Source: Bacteroidota bacterium (GTDB taxonomy: Bacteria > Bacteroidota > Bacteroidia > Chitinophagales > Saprospiraceae). From it: DNA of 38,624 bases. Below, piece by piece: positions 14,480 to 23,491 of this stretch. The stretch's first letter is position 1. Every line of letters starts with the position of its first letter. Under the pieces are notes generated by a model. That model ran no database searches and was not told the origin of the DNA. It was given only the letters and a program-made list of their open reading frames with translations. The stretch covers positions 1-38,624 of the forward strand of contig JAGWYI010000002.1 of the NCBI GenBank assembly GCA_018969455.1, written 5' to 3'. A program made the translations under genes and the position numbers.

Positions 14480-16654
14480 ATGAAAAAAATGCTTCTTTTT
14501 GGCGCCTTACTCGGCGCCCTTCCGCTTTTTAGCCAAAATACCCCGGCAGATAGTACCTTGACCAAAACTTTGAAACAGGTAATGATTGCCCGGCAAAAAA
14601 GCAATCTCGAACGCCTGCCCGATATCAAGGATGGCTATTTGTGGTCGGGCAAAAAAAATGAGGTGATCAATGTACAAGGTCTGGACGCCAACCTGACCGA
14701 ACGGGTGCCCCGCCAGATTTTTGCCAAAATACCCGGGGTATTCGTATATGATATGGACGGAACTGGCAATCAGATCAGTATTTCAACCCGCGGACTCGAT
14801 CCGCACCGGGGTTGGGAGTTTAACATTCGGGCCAATGGCGTGATTACCAATTCGGATATGTATGGCTACCCGGCCAGCCATTTCAGCCTGCCCATGGAGG
14901 CCATCGACCGGGTAGAACTGGTGCGCGGCACCGGAGCGCTCCAATACGGCGCCCAATTTGGAGGTATGCTCAATTATGTCATGCGCAAACCCGACACCAC
15001 CCGCGCGTTCAGCCTGGAAACCGTTAATGCATTGGGTTCTTATGGGGTTCTGAGCAATTATATTGGTGCAAGTGGTAAAATCGGTAAGTTCTCGTATTTT
15101 ATATATGCCAACCGACGCGTTGCAAGCGGATATCGAGCGAACAGCGACTCCAAATTCGGGGCAGAAGCTTTGGTACTGAATTACGAAGCCTCCCCCAAAT
15201 TGAAGTTCAATTTCACCCTTGGCCATTCTAATTACCGGATTCATCTTGCCGGTATGCTCAATGACAGCATGTTTCGGGAAAACCCTCGACAGGCTTCCCG
15301 TTCGCGCAATTATTACAGCCCAGATATTTACGTACCCTCTTTTACCAGCACCTGGAACTTCCGCCCAACAACCCAGTTGAAATGGACCGTATCGGCGGTA
15401 TTGGGCTCCCGAAACAGCGTCATGTTTGACAAACCCGTAACCACGGTCGACAAAATAGATCCAGTTACGCTTCAATACGCGAATCGTCAAGTAGATATAG
15501 ATCAATTTAACAGCTATACTACCGAATTGCGTCTGTTGCAACAATATGTTTTCTTGCGCGAGATTTCTGCCTTGTCGGCGGGTGTCCAATACATCAACAA
15601 TGATTTGCACCGTCAGCAATTGGGCAAGGGAACCACTGGTTCTGATTTCAATTTGAGTTTGGTTACGCCCGGATTTGGCCGAGATATGCACTTGAAAACC
15701 CAGAACATTGCCTTTTTTGTAGAAAACAAATTTCAATTGTCTTCCAAATGGTCGCTTACGCCAGGTATTCGCGTGGAAAGCGGGGTATCCAATTTAACTG
15801 GAAAAATCAGTTATTACAATTCCGACAGTTTAAAAACCAGCATTACGCATCGTTTCCCCCTGTTGGGCCTAAACAGTACCTATCAATTGGGCGCCGCCCA
15901 AAGTGTATATGCTGGCTGGTCACAAGCCTATCGTCCGGTGATTTTCAAAGACATCATTCCGGGATCGGTGTATGAATATACCGACAAAAACCTTAAAGAT
16001 GCTTTTGGTTACAACCTGGAATTTGGGTATCGCGGGGCAGCCGGTAATTTCCGTTGGGACCTGAGCGGCTTTGAAATGCGATACAACAACCGACTGGGCA
16101 GCGTTGCAGTAGAGCAAAACGGAACTGTGACTATTTTTCGAACCAACATCGGAGATTCACGTACCCGTGGCCTCGAGGCATTTGCGGAGTATAGCTGGTA
16201 CCCATCAGAAAATCTGCGATTGAATGTATTTACGTCTACTTCCTATTTTAATGCAGTGTATGTAAAAGGCAACATTCGATCCGGAAATGAGAATAAGTCC
16301 TTGGCAGGCAAAAAGTTAGAAGGTGTTCCCAACTGGATCGTCCGCAATGGCGCGAATGTTCGATACAAGAAATTAAGTGGCTCGGTTCTGTATAGTTATA
16401 CCAGCGAAAGCTATGCAGATCCTTTAAATACAGTAAAACCCTCCCCCTCTGGTTCTATTGGGAAGGTGCCGGGATATGGCATTTTGGATTTGAATTTTAC
16501 CTTTTTGGCTTCTGCGCGGTTGACATTTCGCTTTAATGTAGGCAATGTGCTGAACAAACAATATTTTACCAAACGTCCAACATTTTACCCGGGGCCCGGC
16601 ATTTGGCCCTCGGATGGAAGGAGTTTGAATTTTTCAGTTGGATTGCGGTTGTAG
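14480..16654 (+). CDS. TonB-dependent outer-membrane receptor (FecA-like)
   Basis: The protein is 724 residues, a complete TonB-dependent transporter. The signal peptide (MKKMLLFGALLGALPLFSQ) is followed by the plug domain (about 50-165: VINVQGLDANLTERVPRQIFAKIPGVFVYDMDGTGNQISISTRGLDPHRGWEFNIRANG; IDRVELVRGTGALQYGAQFGGMLNYV) and a 22-strand-type beta barrel ending in FSVGLRL. The DPHRGWEFNIR segment and the lack of an N-terminal carboxypeptidase-like domain resemble receptors annotated as Fe(3+)-dicitrate (FecA). It has no signalling domain, so no linked sigma/anti-sigma pair is expected. It follows the MORN lipoprotein by 6 nt. Substrate assignment to iron citrate is a family guess. The 3' end faces the glycosyltransferase gene, 26 nt away. 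Confidence 0.92.
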   Translation: MKKMLLFGALLGALPLFSQNTPADSTLTKTLKQVMIARQKSNLERLPDIKDGYLWSGKKNEVINVQGLDANLTERVPRQIFAKIPGVFVYDMDGTGNQISISTRGLDPHRGWEFNIRANGVITNSDMYGYPASHFSLPMEAIDRVELVRGTGALQYGAQFGGMLNYVMRKPDTTRAFSLETVNALGSYGVLSNYIGASGKIGKFSYFIYANRRVASGYRANSDSKFGAEALVLNYEASPKLKFNFTLGHSNYRIHLAGMLNDSMFRENPRQASRSRNYYSPDIYVPSFTSTWNFRPTTQLKWTVSAVLGSRNSVMFDKPVTTVDKIDPVTLQYANRQVDIDQFNSYTTELRLLQQYVFLREISALSAGVQYINNDLHRQQLGKGTTGSDFNLSLVTPGFGRDMHLKTQNIAFFVENKFQLSSKWSLTPGIRVESGVSNLTGKISYYNSDSLKTSITHRFPLLGLNSTYQLGAAQSVYAGWSQAYRPVIFKDIIPGSVYEYTDKNLKDAFGYNLEFGYRGAAGNFRWDLSGFEMRYNNRLGSVAVEQNGTVTIFRTNIGDSRTRGLEAFAEYSWYPSENLRLNVFTSTSYFNAVYVKGNIRSGNENKSLAGKKLEGVPNWIVRNGANVRYKKLSGSVLYSYTSESYADPLNTVKPSPSGSIGKVPGYGILDLNFTFLASARLTFRFNVGNVLNKQYFTKRPTFYPGPGIWPSDGRSLNFSVGLRL

Positions 16655-16680
16655 ACAGAAAATCTGCAGTTATTCCATCT

Positions 16681-17637
16681 TCAATACCGTTTTACCGACT
16701 CAATGATGTAAGGCGGCCTGTTTTTTAATTCAGTATATATATTAGAAAGATAAATAGACATTATATACAAATTCAGGCAGGTTATGGCAAAGAAGATGGA
16801 AATCAGCACCACCAGAAATGCCCAACCGGAAAGCGTTTGGTGGTAGTCACCGAAAATATCTACATTGGTGAAGCGCACTTTTACAGCGTTGTAAATGGTC
16901 GTACCGGCCACCAGCACCGAGCCGAGGAAGATCCACAACAACACGCTGCGGAGGAAGGTTGTAAATGAGGTAACAGCCACCAGTGCATTACGGAACTGTG
17001 CGCCCAATCCGGCGCCGGGTTCGGGTAAAATAGGCGCCGAAACAGGCAGAAAAGCGGTATTGTACCCCACCATGGCATAAATGGCTTTGATGTAATGGCT
17101 GTTTTCGCGCATGCGCAGGAGCGAATTCAGGGCGCGTCGGCTGATGATGCGGCTGTGGTGTGCCATCGGGTCGAGTTGCAGACCGGAATACCGGCGCATA
17201 ATGGTATAGAACAGTCCGTACAACTGTTTTCCTGCCCAGGACAGGTGTCGCTCAGGTGCGCGCAGGTACACGATATCGAAACCCTCCTGCGATTTTTCCC
17301 ACATTTGGGTGATCAAATCCGCTTGTTTTGAAAAGTCAAATTCAAAAATAAGGGCATAATCGCCGTTGGCCCGGTCTAGTCCGGCAAGAATGGCATTGTC
17401 ACGGTTGACGGAGGAGCTTAGGGAGAGGAGAAATAGGTGTTTGCGCAATGTTTCCGGCAGGGGTCGGATGGCAGCATCGATTTCGGAGGTCGCGCAATGG
17501 TTGTTGATGAGCACAAACTCGAAATCGCTGAATTGTGTCGACAGTTCGGTATGCACCATTTGAAGCCATTCAGGGAGTACCCGAATGTGGTAGGGCGTTT
17601 GAATTACGCCAATGATAGACAGGAAACTGTGGTGCAT
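16681..17637 (-). CDS. membrane-anchored family 2 glycosyltransferase
   Basis: The protein is 318 residues. The N-terminal GT-A domain has a typical layout: LSIIGVIQTPYHIRVLPEWL (strand 1), FEFVLINNHCAT (strand 2, where most GT2 enzymes have VDDGS), NRDNAILAGLDRANGDYALIFEFDFS (metal-binding acidic triad region). The middle resembles the dolichyl-phosphate-mannose/GtrB group (QLYGLFYTIMRRYSG..LDP). Two C-terminal transmembrane segments lie at about 225-250 (FLRSVLLWIFLGSVLVAGTTIYN) and 265-290 (WAFLVVLISIFFAITCLNLYIMSIYL). Such proteins transfer sugars to a polyprenyl phosphate on the cytoplasmic face. The nucleotide-sugar motif is unusual (INNHCA), so activity is uncertain. It has its own -7 element, TACCTTCG at 17660-17667, 23 nt upstream of its ATG. 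Confidence 0.8.
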   Translation of the reverse strand: MHHSFLSIIGVIQTPYHIRVLPEWLQMVHTELSTQFSDFEFVLINNHCATSEIDAAIRPLPETLRKHLFLLSLSSSVNRDNAILAGLDRANGDYALIFEFDFSKQADLITQMWEKSQEGFDIVYLRAPERHLSWAGKQLYGLFYTIMRRYSGLQLDPMAHHSRIISRRALNSLLRMRENSHYIKAIYAMVGYNTAFLPVSAPILPEPGAGLGAQFRNALVAVTSFTTFLRSVLLWIFLGSVLVAGTTIYNAVKVRFTNVDIFGDYHQTLSGWAFLVVLISIFFAITCLNLYIMSIYLSNIYTELKNRPPYIIESVKRY

Positions 17638-17659
17638 ATAACTTGCAAAATATGAACTG

Positions 17660-17667
17660 CGAAGGTA
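17660..17667 (-). promoter_or_regulatory. candidate -7 element for the glycosyltransferase gene
   Basis: On the - strand TACCTTCG, followed by C, is one base off TAnnTTTG and 22 nt before the ATG. The same TA(T/C)CTTCGC form occurs before smc (27090-27097), so it may be a local variant of the -7 consensus. Confidence 0.35.
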
Positions 17668-17705
17668 TATCGGCCAGATCTATTTGTCAAAAACAATAAA
17701 AAAAA

Positions 17706-17728
17706 GCTGCATTCGGAATGAATGCAGC
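17706..17728. terminator. terminator between the first T9SS repeat gene and the glycosyltransferase gene
   Basis: A perfect 9-bp stem (17706-17714 GCTGCATTC with 17720-17728) has a 5-nt loop, with a run of As before and TTTTTT after, so it can work on either strand. It is 32 nt downstream of the stop at 17760 on the - strand. Confidence 0.8.
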
Positions 17729-17759
17729 CCTTTTTTATCATTGAAAATGCAAGTCTGAT

Positions 17760-19259
17760 TTATTGTTTTACCATTTTCACAACTGCGGCTGCACCATTTA
17801 CGATGATGCGGCTGTAGTACACACCAGCCTGATTTGTTTCAAAACGGAACGTATGGATTCCGGCGTCCATGCGGGCTTGCGCAAGCACCTGAACCAAACG
17901 GCCCAATTGGTCATACACTTCGATGCGCACTTGTGCCTGTTCTTTCAGTTCAAAGCTAATGTTGGTTTGCTTGTCGAAAGGGTTTGGAACCACTTGAATA
18001 TGTTGGCCTAAAACAGCTGGATCATTTACCGCAACCGATGGCAGCGCATAATCGATCAACAATTTGCAAGCACCCGCAGGTAATCCATCGTACGACTCTG
18101 CTTCGCGCAATCCTTTACCGGCGAGGGTAAACACCATGGCATTTCCGGAAGCCCAATCGGCCCGGTCGACCAGTTTTTGAACCAAGCGTGCGATGTTACT
18201 GCTGCGCTGGTCGGCGCCGTTCTGACCAACCACGGTCCAGGAAGCCGCTGGAATTGACCAATAAACAGAATCTGTTAAAGTTGGGCGGGAAGAAATATCA
18301 AACGGAGTAGTGGTAAAGGAAAGCGGCGTTACGCTGTTTTGGGCTTTGATCCAAACAGCACAGGGATCGGTGTTTTTGTTGGTATTATCTACCTGAAATT
18401 GCAGGCGCGCATTGGAAATTTTGGCCCCTTTTGGAATGGCCAGGTTGGCAAAACGCACGCCAACCAATTGAGGATCTACGTTATTGGCGGTTTCGCAGCC
18501 CAACTCCAGGTCAGAGCTGCCTGCATCGAGGTCGCCCACCGTTTTGGTTTGGTTGGCGCCTGGCAAATATTCTTCCAGATCGTCTTCAGCTGCGCTCACT
18601 TGAGCGGTTACACTGCTGCTCGCTGGCTCGAAATTGATGATCAGTTTGCAAGCGCCGGTAGCACTTCCGTCAAAAGATTCTGCTTCACGCAAGCCCGAGC
18701 CATACAGGAAAAACGCCATGGCATTGCCGGATACCCAGCCATCGCGGGTTACCAGAGATTGTACCAGTTTGGAAATATCGGTGCTGCGTTGATCGGCATC
18801 ATGGGCGCCCACGGTAGTCCAGGAACCGGCCGGAATGGCCCAGTACACAGAGTCTTGCAATTTTGGGCGTTGAGAAAGGTTGAAAGGCGTAGGATCAAAC
18901 GTTACCGGATTGTCGCTATCCTGTGCTTTGATCCAAAGGTTGCAGGGGTCGGTGTTTTTATTGGTGTTGTCTACCTCAAATTGCAGGTAAGCAGAGGCAA
19001 TCCAGGCATTTTTGGGAATGTTTACCCCGGTAAAACGCAGGCCAACCAATTGAGGGTCAACATTACCTGCGGTTTCATTACCCAATTCCAGGTCGGAACT
19101 GCCAGCATCGATTCCACCCACGGTTTTGGTTTGAGTTGGGCCTGGCAAGTATTCTTCCAGGTCGTCGTTGATGGTATTTACTTGAACGGTAATGGTTTGC
19201 TGAGCGGAAAGGCAAAAGCACCAAACCATAGAAAGGGACAAAAACAATCCTTTTTTCAT
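17760..19259 (-). CDS. T9SS-secreted protein with two ~190-residue repeats
   Basis: The protein is 499 residues: signal peptide (MKKGLFLSLSMVWCFCLSA), two repeats of about 190 residues (about 20-213 and 214-408), and a type A T9SS sorting domain (about 415-499: VVPNPFDKQTNISFEL, YDQLGRLVQ, GVYYSRIIVNG..VVKMVKQ). Each repeat has NDDLEEYLPG or EDDLEEYLPG, a DAGSSDLELG motif, VGLRFTGVNIPKNAWI, LQFEVDNT, TDPC, GLREAESFDG and a terminal GACKLII. This resembles the carbohydrate-binding-like jelly-roll modules found in secreted phosphatases and nucleases. Each repeat keeps one Cys in TDPC and one in GACK, probably a disulphide. It has no catalytic domain and is a paralogue of the next gene; the binding target is unknown. 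Confidence 0.85.
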   Translation of the reverse strand: MKKGLFLSLSMVWCFCLSAQQTITVQVNTINDDLEEYLPGPTQTKTVGGIDAGSSDLELGNETAGNVDPQLVGLRFTGVNIPKNAWIASAYLQFEVDNTNKNTDPCNLWIKAQDSDNPVTFDPTPFNLSQRPKLQDSVYWAIPAGSWTTVGAHDADQRSTDISKLVQSLVTRDGWVSGNAMAFFLYGSGLREAESFDGSATGACKLIINFEPASSSVTAQVSAAEDDLEEYLPGANQTKTVGDLDAGSSDLELGCETANNVDPQLVGVRFANLAIPKGAKISNARLQFQVDNTNKNTDPCAVWIKAQNSVTPLSFTTTPFDISSRPTLTDSVYWSIPAASWTVVGQNGADQRSSNIARLVQKLVDRADWASGNAMVFTLAGKGLREAESYDGLPAGACKLLIDYALPSVAVNDPAVLGQHIQVVPNPFDKQTNISFELKEQAQVRIEVYDQLGRLVQVLAQARMDAGIHTFRFETNQAGVYYSRIIVNGAAAVVKMVKQ

Positions 19260-19413
19260 GATAGAGAAATTTGATCAAAAAAATAAAAAAGTTGAATTAA
19301 TGTGATAGCAATTGCGCTTCCTGTTATTGTATTTGGCCTTTGGCCTAAAACATTGACAATCAGCGTTAAAAAAACAATGAAAGCAGCTTCCAGGGGGCGT
19401 TCGGAACAACATG

Positions 19414-19449
19414 AAAAGGATCCTGAAATAAAGCATTCAGGATCCTTTT
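19414..19449. terminator. terminator downstream of the PhoX-repeat gene
   Basis: A perfect 14-bp stem (19414-19427 AAAAGGATCCTGAA with 19436-19449) has an 8-nt loop. It lies just 6 nt past the stop of the - strand gene at 19455, and its A/T outer end gives a U-run on that strand. Confidence 0.8.
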
Positions 19450-19454
19450 ATCAA

Positions 19455-22400
19455 CTATTGTTTTACCATTTTTACCACTGCTGCGGCGCCGTTTACGATC
19501 ACGCGGGCATAATAAACACCTGCCTGATCGGCTTCGAAGCGGAAAACCTGCGTACCTGCATCAAAACGGGCTTGTGCGAGTACTTGAACCAGGCGGCCCA
19601 GTTGATCATAAATTTCAATGCGCACCTGTGCTTGTTCGAGCAGTTCAAAAGCGATGTTGGTTTGATCGCCAAACGGATTCGGGTAAACCTGAATTTGCTG
19701 TCCTAATACGGCAGGATCATTTACTGAAACCTGAGGCCCCAGGTAATCGCGGCGGGATATTGCAAGTGCGACGCTGCGGTTTATTTTTTCTGAACGGCCG
19801 CTGATATCTGTTTGTAAGGTGTTGTTTCCGGGATTTGGTCCCTGAATGGACACAAACATATACCGATAATCGGGTGTGAAAGTCATCCCTGTGGGTTCAG
19901 AACTGAGCGGAGTTTGCATGAAAATCTCCACTTTGGGATCTGCTTGAGTATGGTTTGGACGTACAATCCAGATGTGATTGCGACCGCCATCTTGAAGTAC
20001 CCACAAGTTGCCGCGGTCGTCGAAAGTCAGGTTGTCATTGCCCACACCCCAATCTTCCGAAACCACTTCATTCCCACTGGTAACGCGGTAGGTTTTACCC
20101 CCTACATAAGTTTCGAAACCGCTTACAGTGCTTCCATTGTCGGCAAAGGTGTAAACGCGGCTTGCGCCCTTTACGGCAAAATAGACATGTCCGGTAAGCG
20201 GATTAATCTCTACATCTTCGATACCGGCAAAAGTGGTACCATTGGCTGCGGCGAATGTTTTGGTGGCATTTTGTTCGGCTTTGGTGGTATTAGGAACTTG
20301 CACCCAGGTACCGGTTGACCCGGTTGGTTCAAAACCGGCAAATGGCTGGTTGAGTTTCAACACATACAATTTTCCGCTAGACAAGTTGTCTTGCTGATCG
20401 GCGACAAATTTGTAGATGCTGCCATTGGGCTCATCTTCCCCCTGGTAAACTGTTTTCCGGTCGGATGCCACCACCACATTTTCGTGGCTCATGCGTCCCA
20501 TTGCCCACAATTTTTGCGGACCGTTGCCATAACTGCGCACCTGGCGGGTGAGCGGGTCAATTTCAACGTTCCAACCCAAATCGATGTAACCATCGTTGTT
20601 GGCGTCGGTATTGGAAGTGGTTTCCTCGCAAGTAATAACGGTTCCCCAAGGGGTAACGGTACCAGAACAGTTGCGCTGGGTACCTCCTACCGGTGCGAAA
20701 TTTACAGGGCCGGAGCTATCTACTTTCCAAAGTCCTGTTGCATTGTTGAAGTGCAAGTCTAAAACAGATACAGCGCCAACCGATTCTTCATGGTTGATCG
20801 ACAAATGTCCGAGGCGGCTGTTGGTTCCGTTTGCGGGAACATAACCGGTAAAGTCGAAAGTGGGGGGCAGTTTTCCGGAAGTAAGTGTATACGGCTCGTT
20901 TTCAAAGGCAACGTATTGGAAAACGTGAGAGGCATTTGGAATTTCAAATGTATCGCGTTGTTCGCGTGGTATCAGGGAGGTAAAGCACCCGATGTGTTTG
21001 TCGTTGGGATCCACACAACCCAGATCGCTTGGGTTGCTCACGCCAACCGGCGTATTCAAAGACAGATCGAAAACGAGGTCGGGACTATTGGGGGCAACTT
21101 GGTGCACTTCAGCAGCAATAATATTTACATCATTAACAAACAATGACTTAGGCACATCGAATGTAAAATAAGCATATTCGCGGTTTCCACTCACTTCTGC
21201 ATTAGCCAGGGTGTTGTTGGTGATTGCGCCAGCATTCATGTTACGGCGCAGCACTTCGGTTCCATTTACATAAACGACAACGCCGTCATCTGCGCGCACC
21301 TGCATTTCCACTTGAGCGGGCAAGGAAGCGACATCGGCAATTCGGATGCGCTTTCTGAAATAGGTAGTGAGGTATTTATTGTTGGCGTTGGGACCAAAAC
21401 CGATGGTGGTGTTTAATTCGTTGAGATTGTACCCCAATGGCCCCGGGCCGAATGCCCATTGTGCATCATTGAAAGTCAAAGCGTTCCAGTCGGCAGCAGG
21501 AGAAGTTCCATTATCGAGGTAAGCCCAGCTTCCCTTTTTATTCAATGGGTAGTTGGTTGTTGGGTTACCTGGCTGTGGCGTATCGTTGGAAACGTATTCT
21601 ACGATTAATTTACAAGCGCCAGCAGGCAAGCCATCATAAGATTCTGCTTCGCGCAAGCCTTTACCGGCGAGGGTAAACACCATGGCATTACCCGGCGCCC
21701 AGTTGGGGCGATTAACGAGCGCCTGAACCAGGGGAGCGATGTTGTTGCTGCGTTGGTCGGCGCCAGCAGCGCCAATTACCGTCCATGATCCATTGGGAAT
21801 TGCCCAGAAAATGGAATCTTTCAGGGTTGGGCGACTGGAGATGTTAAAAGGAGTCAATTCGAAGGAGGGAGGATTGTCGGCATCCTGTGCTTTTACCCAA
21901 ACTTCGCAGGGGTCGGTATTTTTAGTGGTATTATCTACCTGAAACTGAAGGTATGCATTTGTGATGGCTGCGTTTTTGGGAATATTCAAATTGGCAAAGC
22001 GCACTCCAACCAATTGAGGGTCAACGTTATTGGCTGTTTCGGTGCCCAGTTCGAGGTCGGAGCTGCCGGCATCCAGGGTACCTACCGTTTTGGTTTGGTT
22101 AGTGCCCGGCAAATATTCTTCCAGGTCATCTTCGGCGGCGCTTACCTGTGCGGTGAGGGTATTGGTAGGCACGTAATCGATCAAAAGTTTACATGCGCCG
22201 GATGGTAAACCATCGTATGATTCCGCTTCGCGCAAGCCTTTACCGGCCAGTGTAAACACCATGGCGCTGCCGGCAGCCCAATCGGGGCGGTTGACCAGTG
22301 TTTGTACCAGACGGGCAATATTGGTACTGCGTTGATCTGCGCCATTTTGTCCGATTACATTCCAGGATCCATCAGGGATAGACCAGTAAACAGAATCGGG

Positions 22401-23381
22401 CACAGTTGGGCGGGAAGAAATGTCGAAAGGAGTAAGGGTAAAAGAGGCGGGAGAAACGCTGTTTTGGGCTTTAATCCAAACGGCACAGGGATCGGTATTT
22501 TTATTGGTATTATCTACCTGAAATTGCAGGTGTGCATTTACAATTTTAGCGCCTTTGGGAATGTCCAGATTTGCAAAACGGACGCCAACCAATTGAGGGT
22601 CAATGTTTCCGGCAGTTTCATTACCCAATTCGAGGTCGGAGCTGCCGGCATCGAGGGTACCCACGGTTTTGGTTTGATTGGTTCCGGGCAGATACTCTTC
22701 CAAATCGTCTTCTGCTGCGCCAACCTGAGCCGTTAAGCTATTGGTTGGAACAAAATTAATGATCAATTTGCAAGCGCCTGTGGCAGTGCCGTCATAAGAT
22801 TCTGCTTCCCGCAAGCCCGTTCCCTGAATGAAAAATGCCATGGCATTTCCGGAGGCCCAGCCATCGCGGTTTACCAGAGCCTGAACCAAACGGGCAATAT
22901 TCGCGCTGCGTTGATCGGGGCCATTGGCGCCAATGGTGCTCCATGAACCGCTTGGAACAGACCAGTAAATTGAATCGGGCAGTGTAGGGCGTTTGGACAG
23001 GTTAAAAGGCGCAATTTCAAAGGTAAGCGGGTTATCGCTGTCTTGCGCTTTGATCCATAAATTACAAGGATCGGTGTTTTTGCTGGTATTGTCAACCTCA
23101 AACTGCAGGTAAGCCGACAAAATCCAGGCATTTTTAGGAATGTTCACATCGGTAAAACGAACGCCGACCAATTGCGGATCGATATTGCCTGCGGTTTCTG
23201 TCCCCAATTCAAGGTCGGAGCTACCTGCATCAATGGCGCCAACGGTTTTGGTTTGGTTTGGACCAGGGAGATATTCCTCCAAATCGTCATTAATGGTATT
23301 TACCTGAACGGTAATGCTTTGTTGTGCACAAAGGCTCAATCCCCAGGCTAAACTGAGGAGTATGGGTAGAAATTTTTTCAT
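19455..23381 (-). CDS. T9SS-secreted PhoX-type phosphatase with three N-terminal repeats
   Basis: The protein is 1308 residues. After a signal peptide come three tandem repeats homologous to those in the neighbouring paralogue (about 20-212, 213-404, 405-595). A beta-sandwich follows (about 610-780: YFRKRIRIADVASLPAQVEMQVRADDGVVVYVNGTEV). A PhoX/DUF839 domain (about 790-1215) has NHEES, TPWGTVITCEET, GRMSHEN, EDEPNGSIYKF, GIEDVEINP, DNLTFDDRGNLWVLQDG, and SSEPTGMTFTPDYRYMFVSIQGP. The Cys-Glu-Glu of TCEE is the site that binds the Fe-Ca cofactor in PhoX enzymes. A type A T9SS domain ends the protein. PhoX hydrolyses phosphomonoesters using Ca/Fe, so this is probably a cell-surface or secreted phosphatase with substrate-binding modules. 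Activity is inferred. Confidence 0.88.
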   Translation of the reverse strand: MKKFLPILLSLAWGLSLCAQQSITVQVNTINDDLEEYLPGPNQTKTVGAIDAGSSDLELGTETAGNIDPQLVGVRFTDVNIPKNAWILSAYLQFEVDNTSKNTDPCNLWIKAQDSDNPLTFEIAPFNLSKRPTLPDSIYWSVPSGSWSTIGANGPDQRSANIARLVQALVNRDGWASGNAMAFFIQGTGLREAESYDGTATGACKLIINFVPTNSLTAQVGAAEDDLEEYLPGTNQTKTVGTLDAGSSDLELGNETAGNIDPQLVGVRFANLDIPKGAKIVNAHLQFQVDNTNKNTDPCAVWIKAQNSVSPASFTLTPFDISSRPTVPDSVYWSIPDGSWNVIGQNGADQRSTNIARLVQTLVNRPDWAAGSAMVFTLAGKGLREAESYDGLPSGACKLLIDYVPTNTLTAQVSAAEDDLEEYLPGTNQTKTVGTLDAGSSDLELGTETANNVDPQLVGVRFANLNIPKNAAITNAYLQFQVDNTTKNTDPCEVWVKAQDADNPPSFELTPFNISSRPTLKDSIFWAIPNGSWTVIGAAGADQRSNNIAPLVQALVNRPNWAPGNAMVFTLAGKGLREAESYDGLPAGACKLIVEYVSNDTPQPGNPTTNYPLNKKGSWAYLDNGTSPAADWNALTFNDAQWAFGPGPLGYNLNELNTTIGFGPNANNKYLTTYFRKRIRIADVASLPAQVEMQVRADDGVVVYVNGTEVLRRNMNAGAITNNTLANAEVSGNREYAYFTFDVPKSLFVNDVNIIAAEVHQVAPNSPDLVFDLSLNTPVGVSNPSDLGCVDPNDKHIGCFTSLIPREQRDTFEIPNASHVFQYVAFENEPYTLTSGKLPPTFDFTGYVPANGTNSRLGHLSINHEESVGAVSVLDLHFNNATGLWKVDSSGPVNFAPVGGTQRNCSGTVTPWGTVITCEETTSNTDANNDGYIDLGWNVEIDPLTRQVRSYGNGPQKLWAMGRMSHENVVVASDRKTVYQGEDEPNGSIYKFVADQQDNLSSGKLYVLKLNQPFAGFEPTGSTGTWVQVPNTTKAEQNATKTFAAANGTTFAGIEDVEINPLTGHVYFAVKGASRVYTFADNGSTVSGFETYVGGKTYRVTSGNEVVSEDWGVGNDNLTFDDRGNLWVLQDGGRNHIWIVRPNHTQADPKVEIFMQTPLSSEPTGMTFTPDYRYMFVSIQGPNPGNNTLQTDISGRSEKINRSVALAISRRDYLGPQVSVNDPAVLGQQIQVYPNPFGDQTNIAFELLEQAQVRIEIYDQLGRLVQVLAQARFDAGTQVFRFEADQAGVYYARVIVNGAAAVVKMVKQ

Positions 23382-23404
23382 GATAGAGAAGATTGAGATG
23401 CATT

Positions 23405-23417
23405 ATAGCAATGCTAT
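23405..23417. promoter_or_regulatory. palindrome upstream of the PhoX gene, partly shared with the paralogue
   Basis: ATAGCA-A-TGCTAT is a perfect 6+6 palindrome 24 nt before the ATG at 23381. The paralogue's leader keeps the related GATAGCAATTGC (19304-19315), and both genes share TTCTCTATCATG at their start codons. It could be an operator common to the two genes or a remnant of their duplication; no regulator was identified. Confidence 0.35.
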
Positions 23418-23491
23418 CACAAAGGAAAGGCTCTATCATTATTTCAATTTAAATGGGGTATTAAGTTTTATTTAATCTCCAGAAAATTGAA

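Noticed and set aside
14783..15736. 317-codon open frame antisense to the TonB receptor gene.
   Set aside because: The + strand frame has a complete plug and barrel; the antisense frame has no recognisable domain and is a by-product of codon bias.
18339..19274. Long + strand frame opposite the two-repeat T9SS gene, with similar shadows opposite the PhoX gene.
   Set aside because: It repeats with the module because it mirrors the coding strand; it is not an independent gene.
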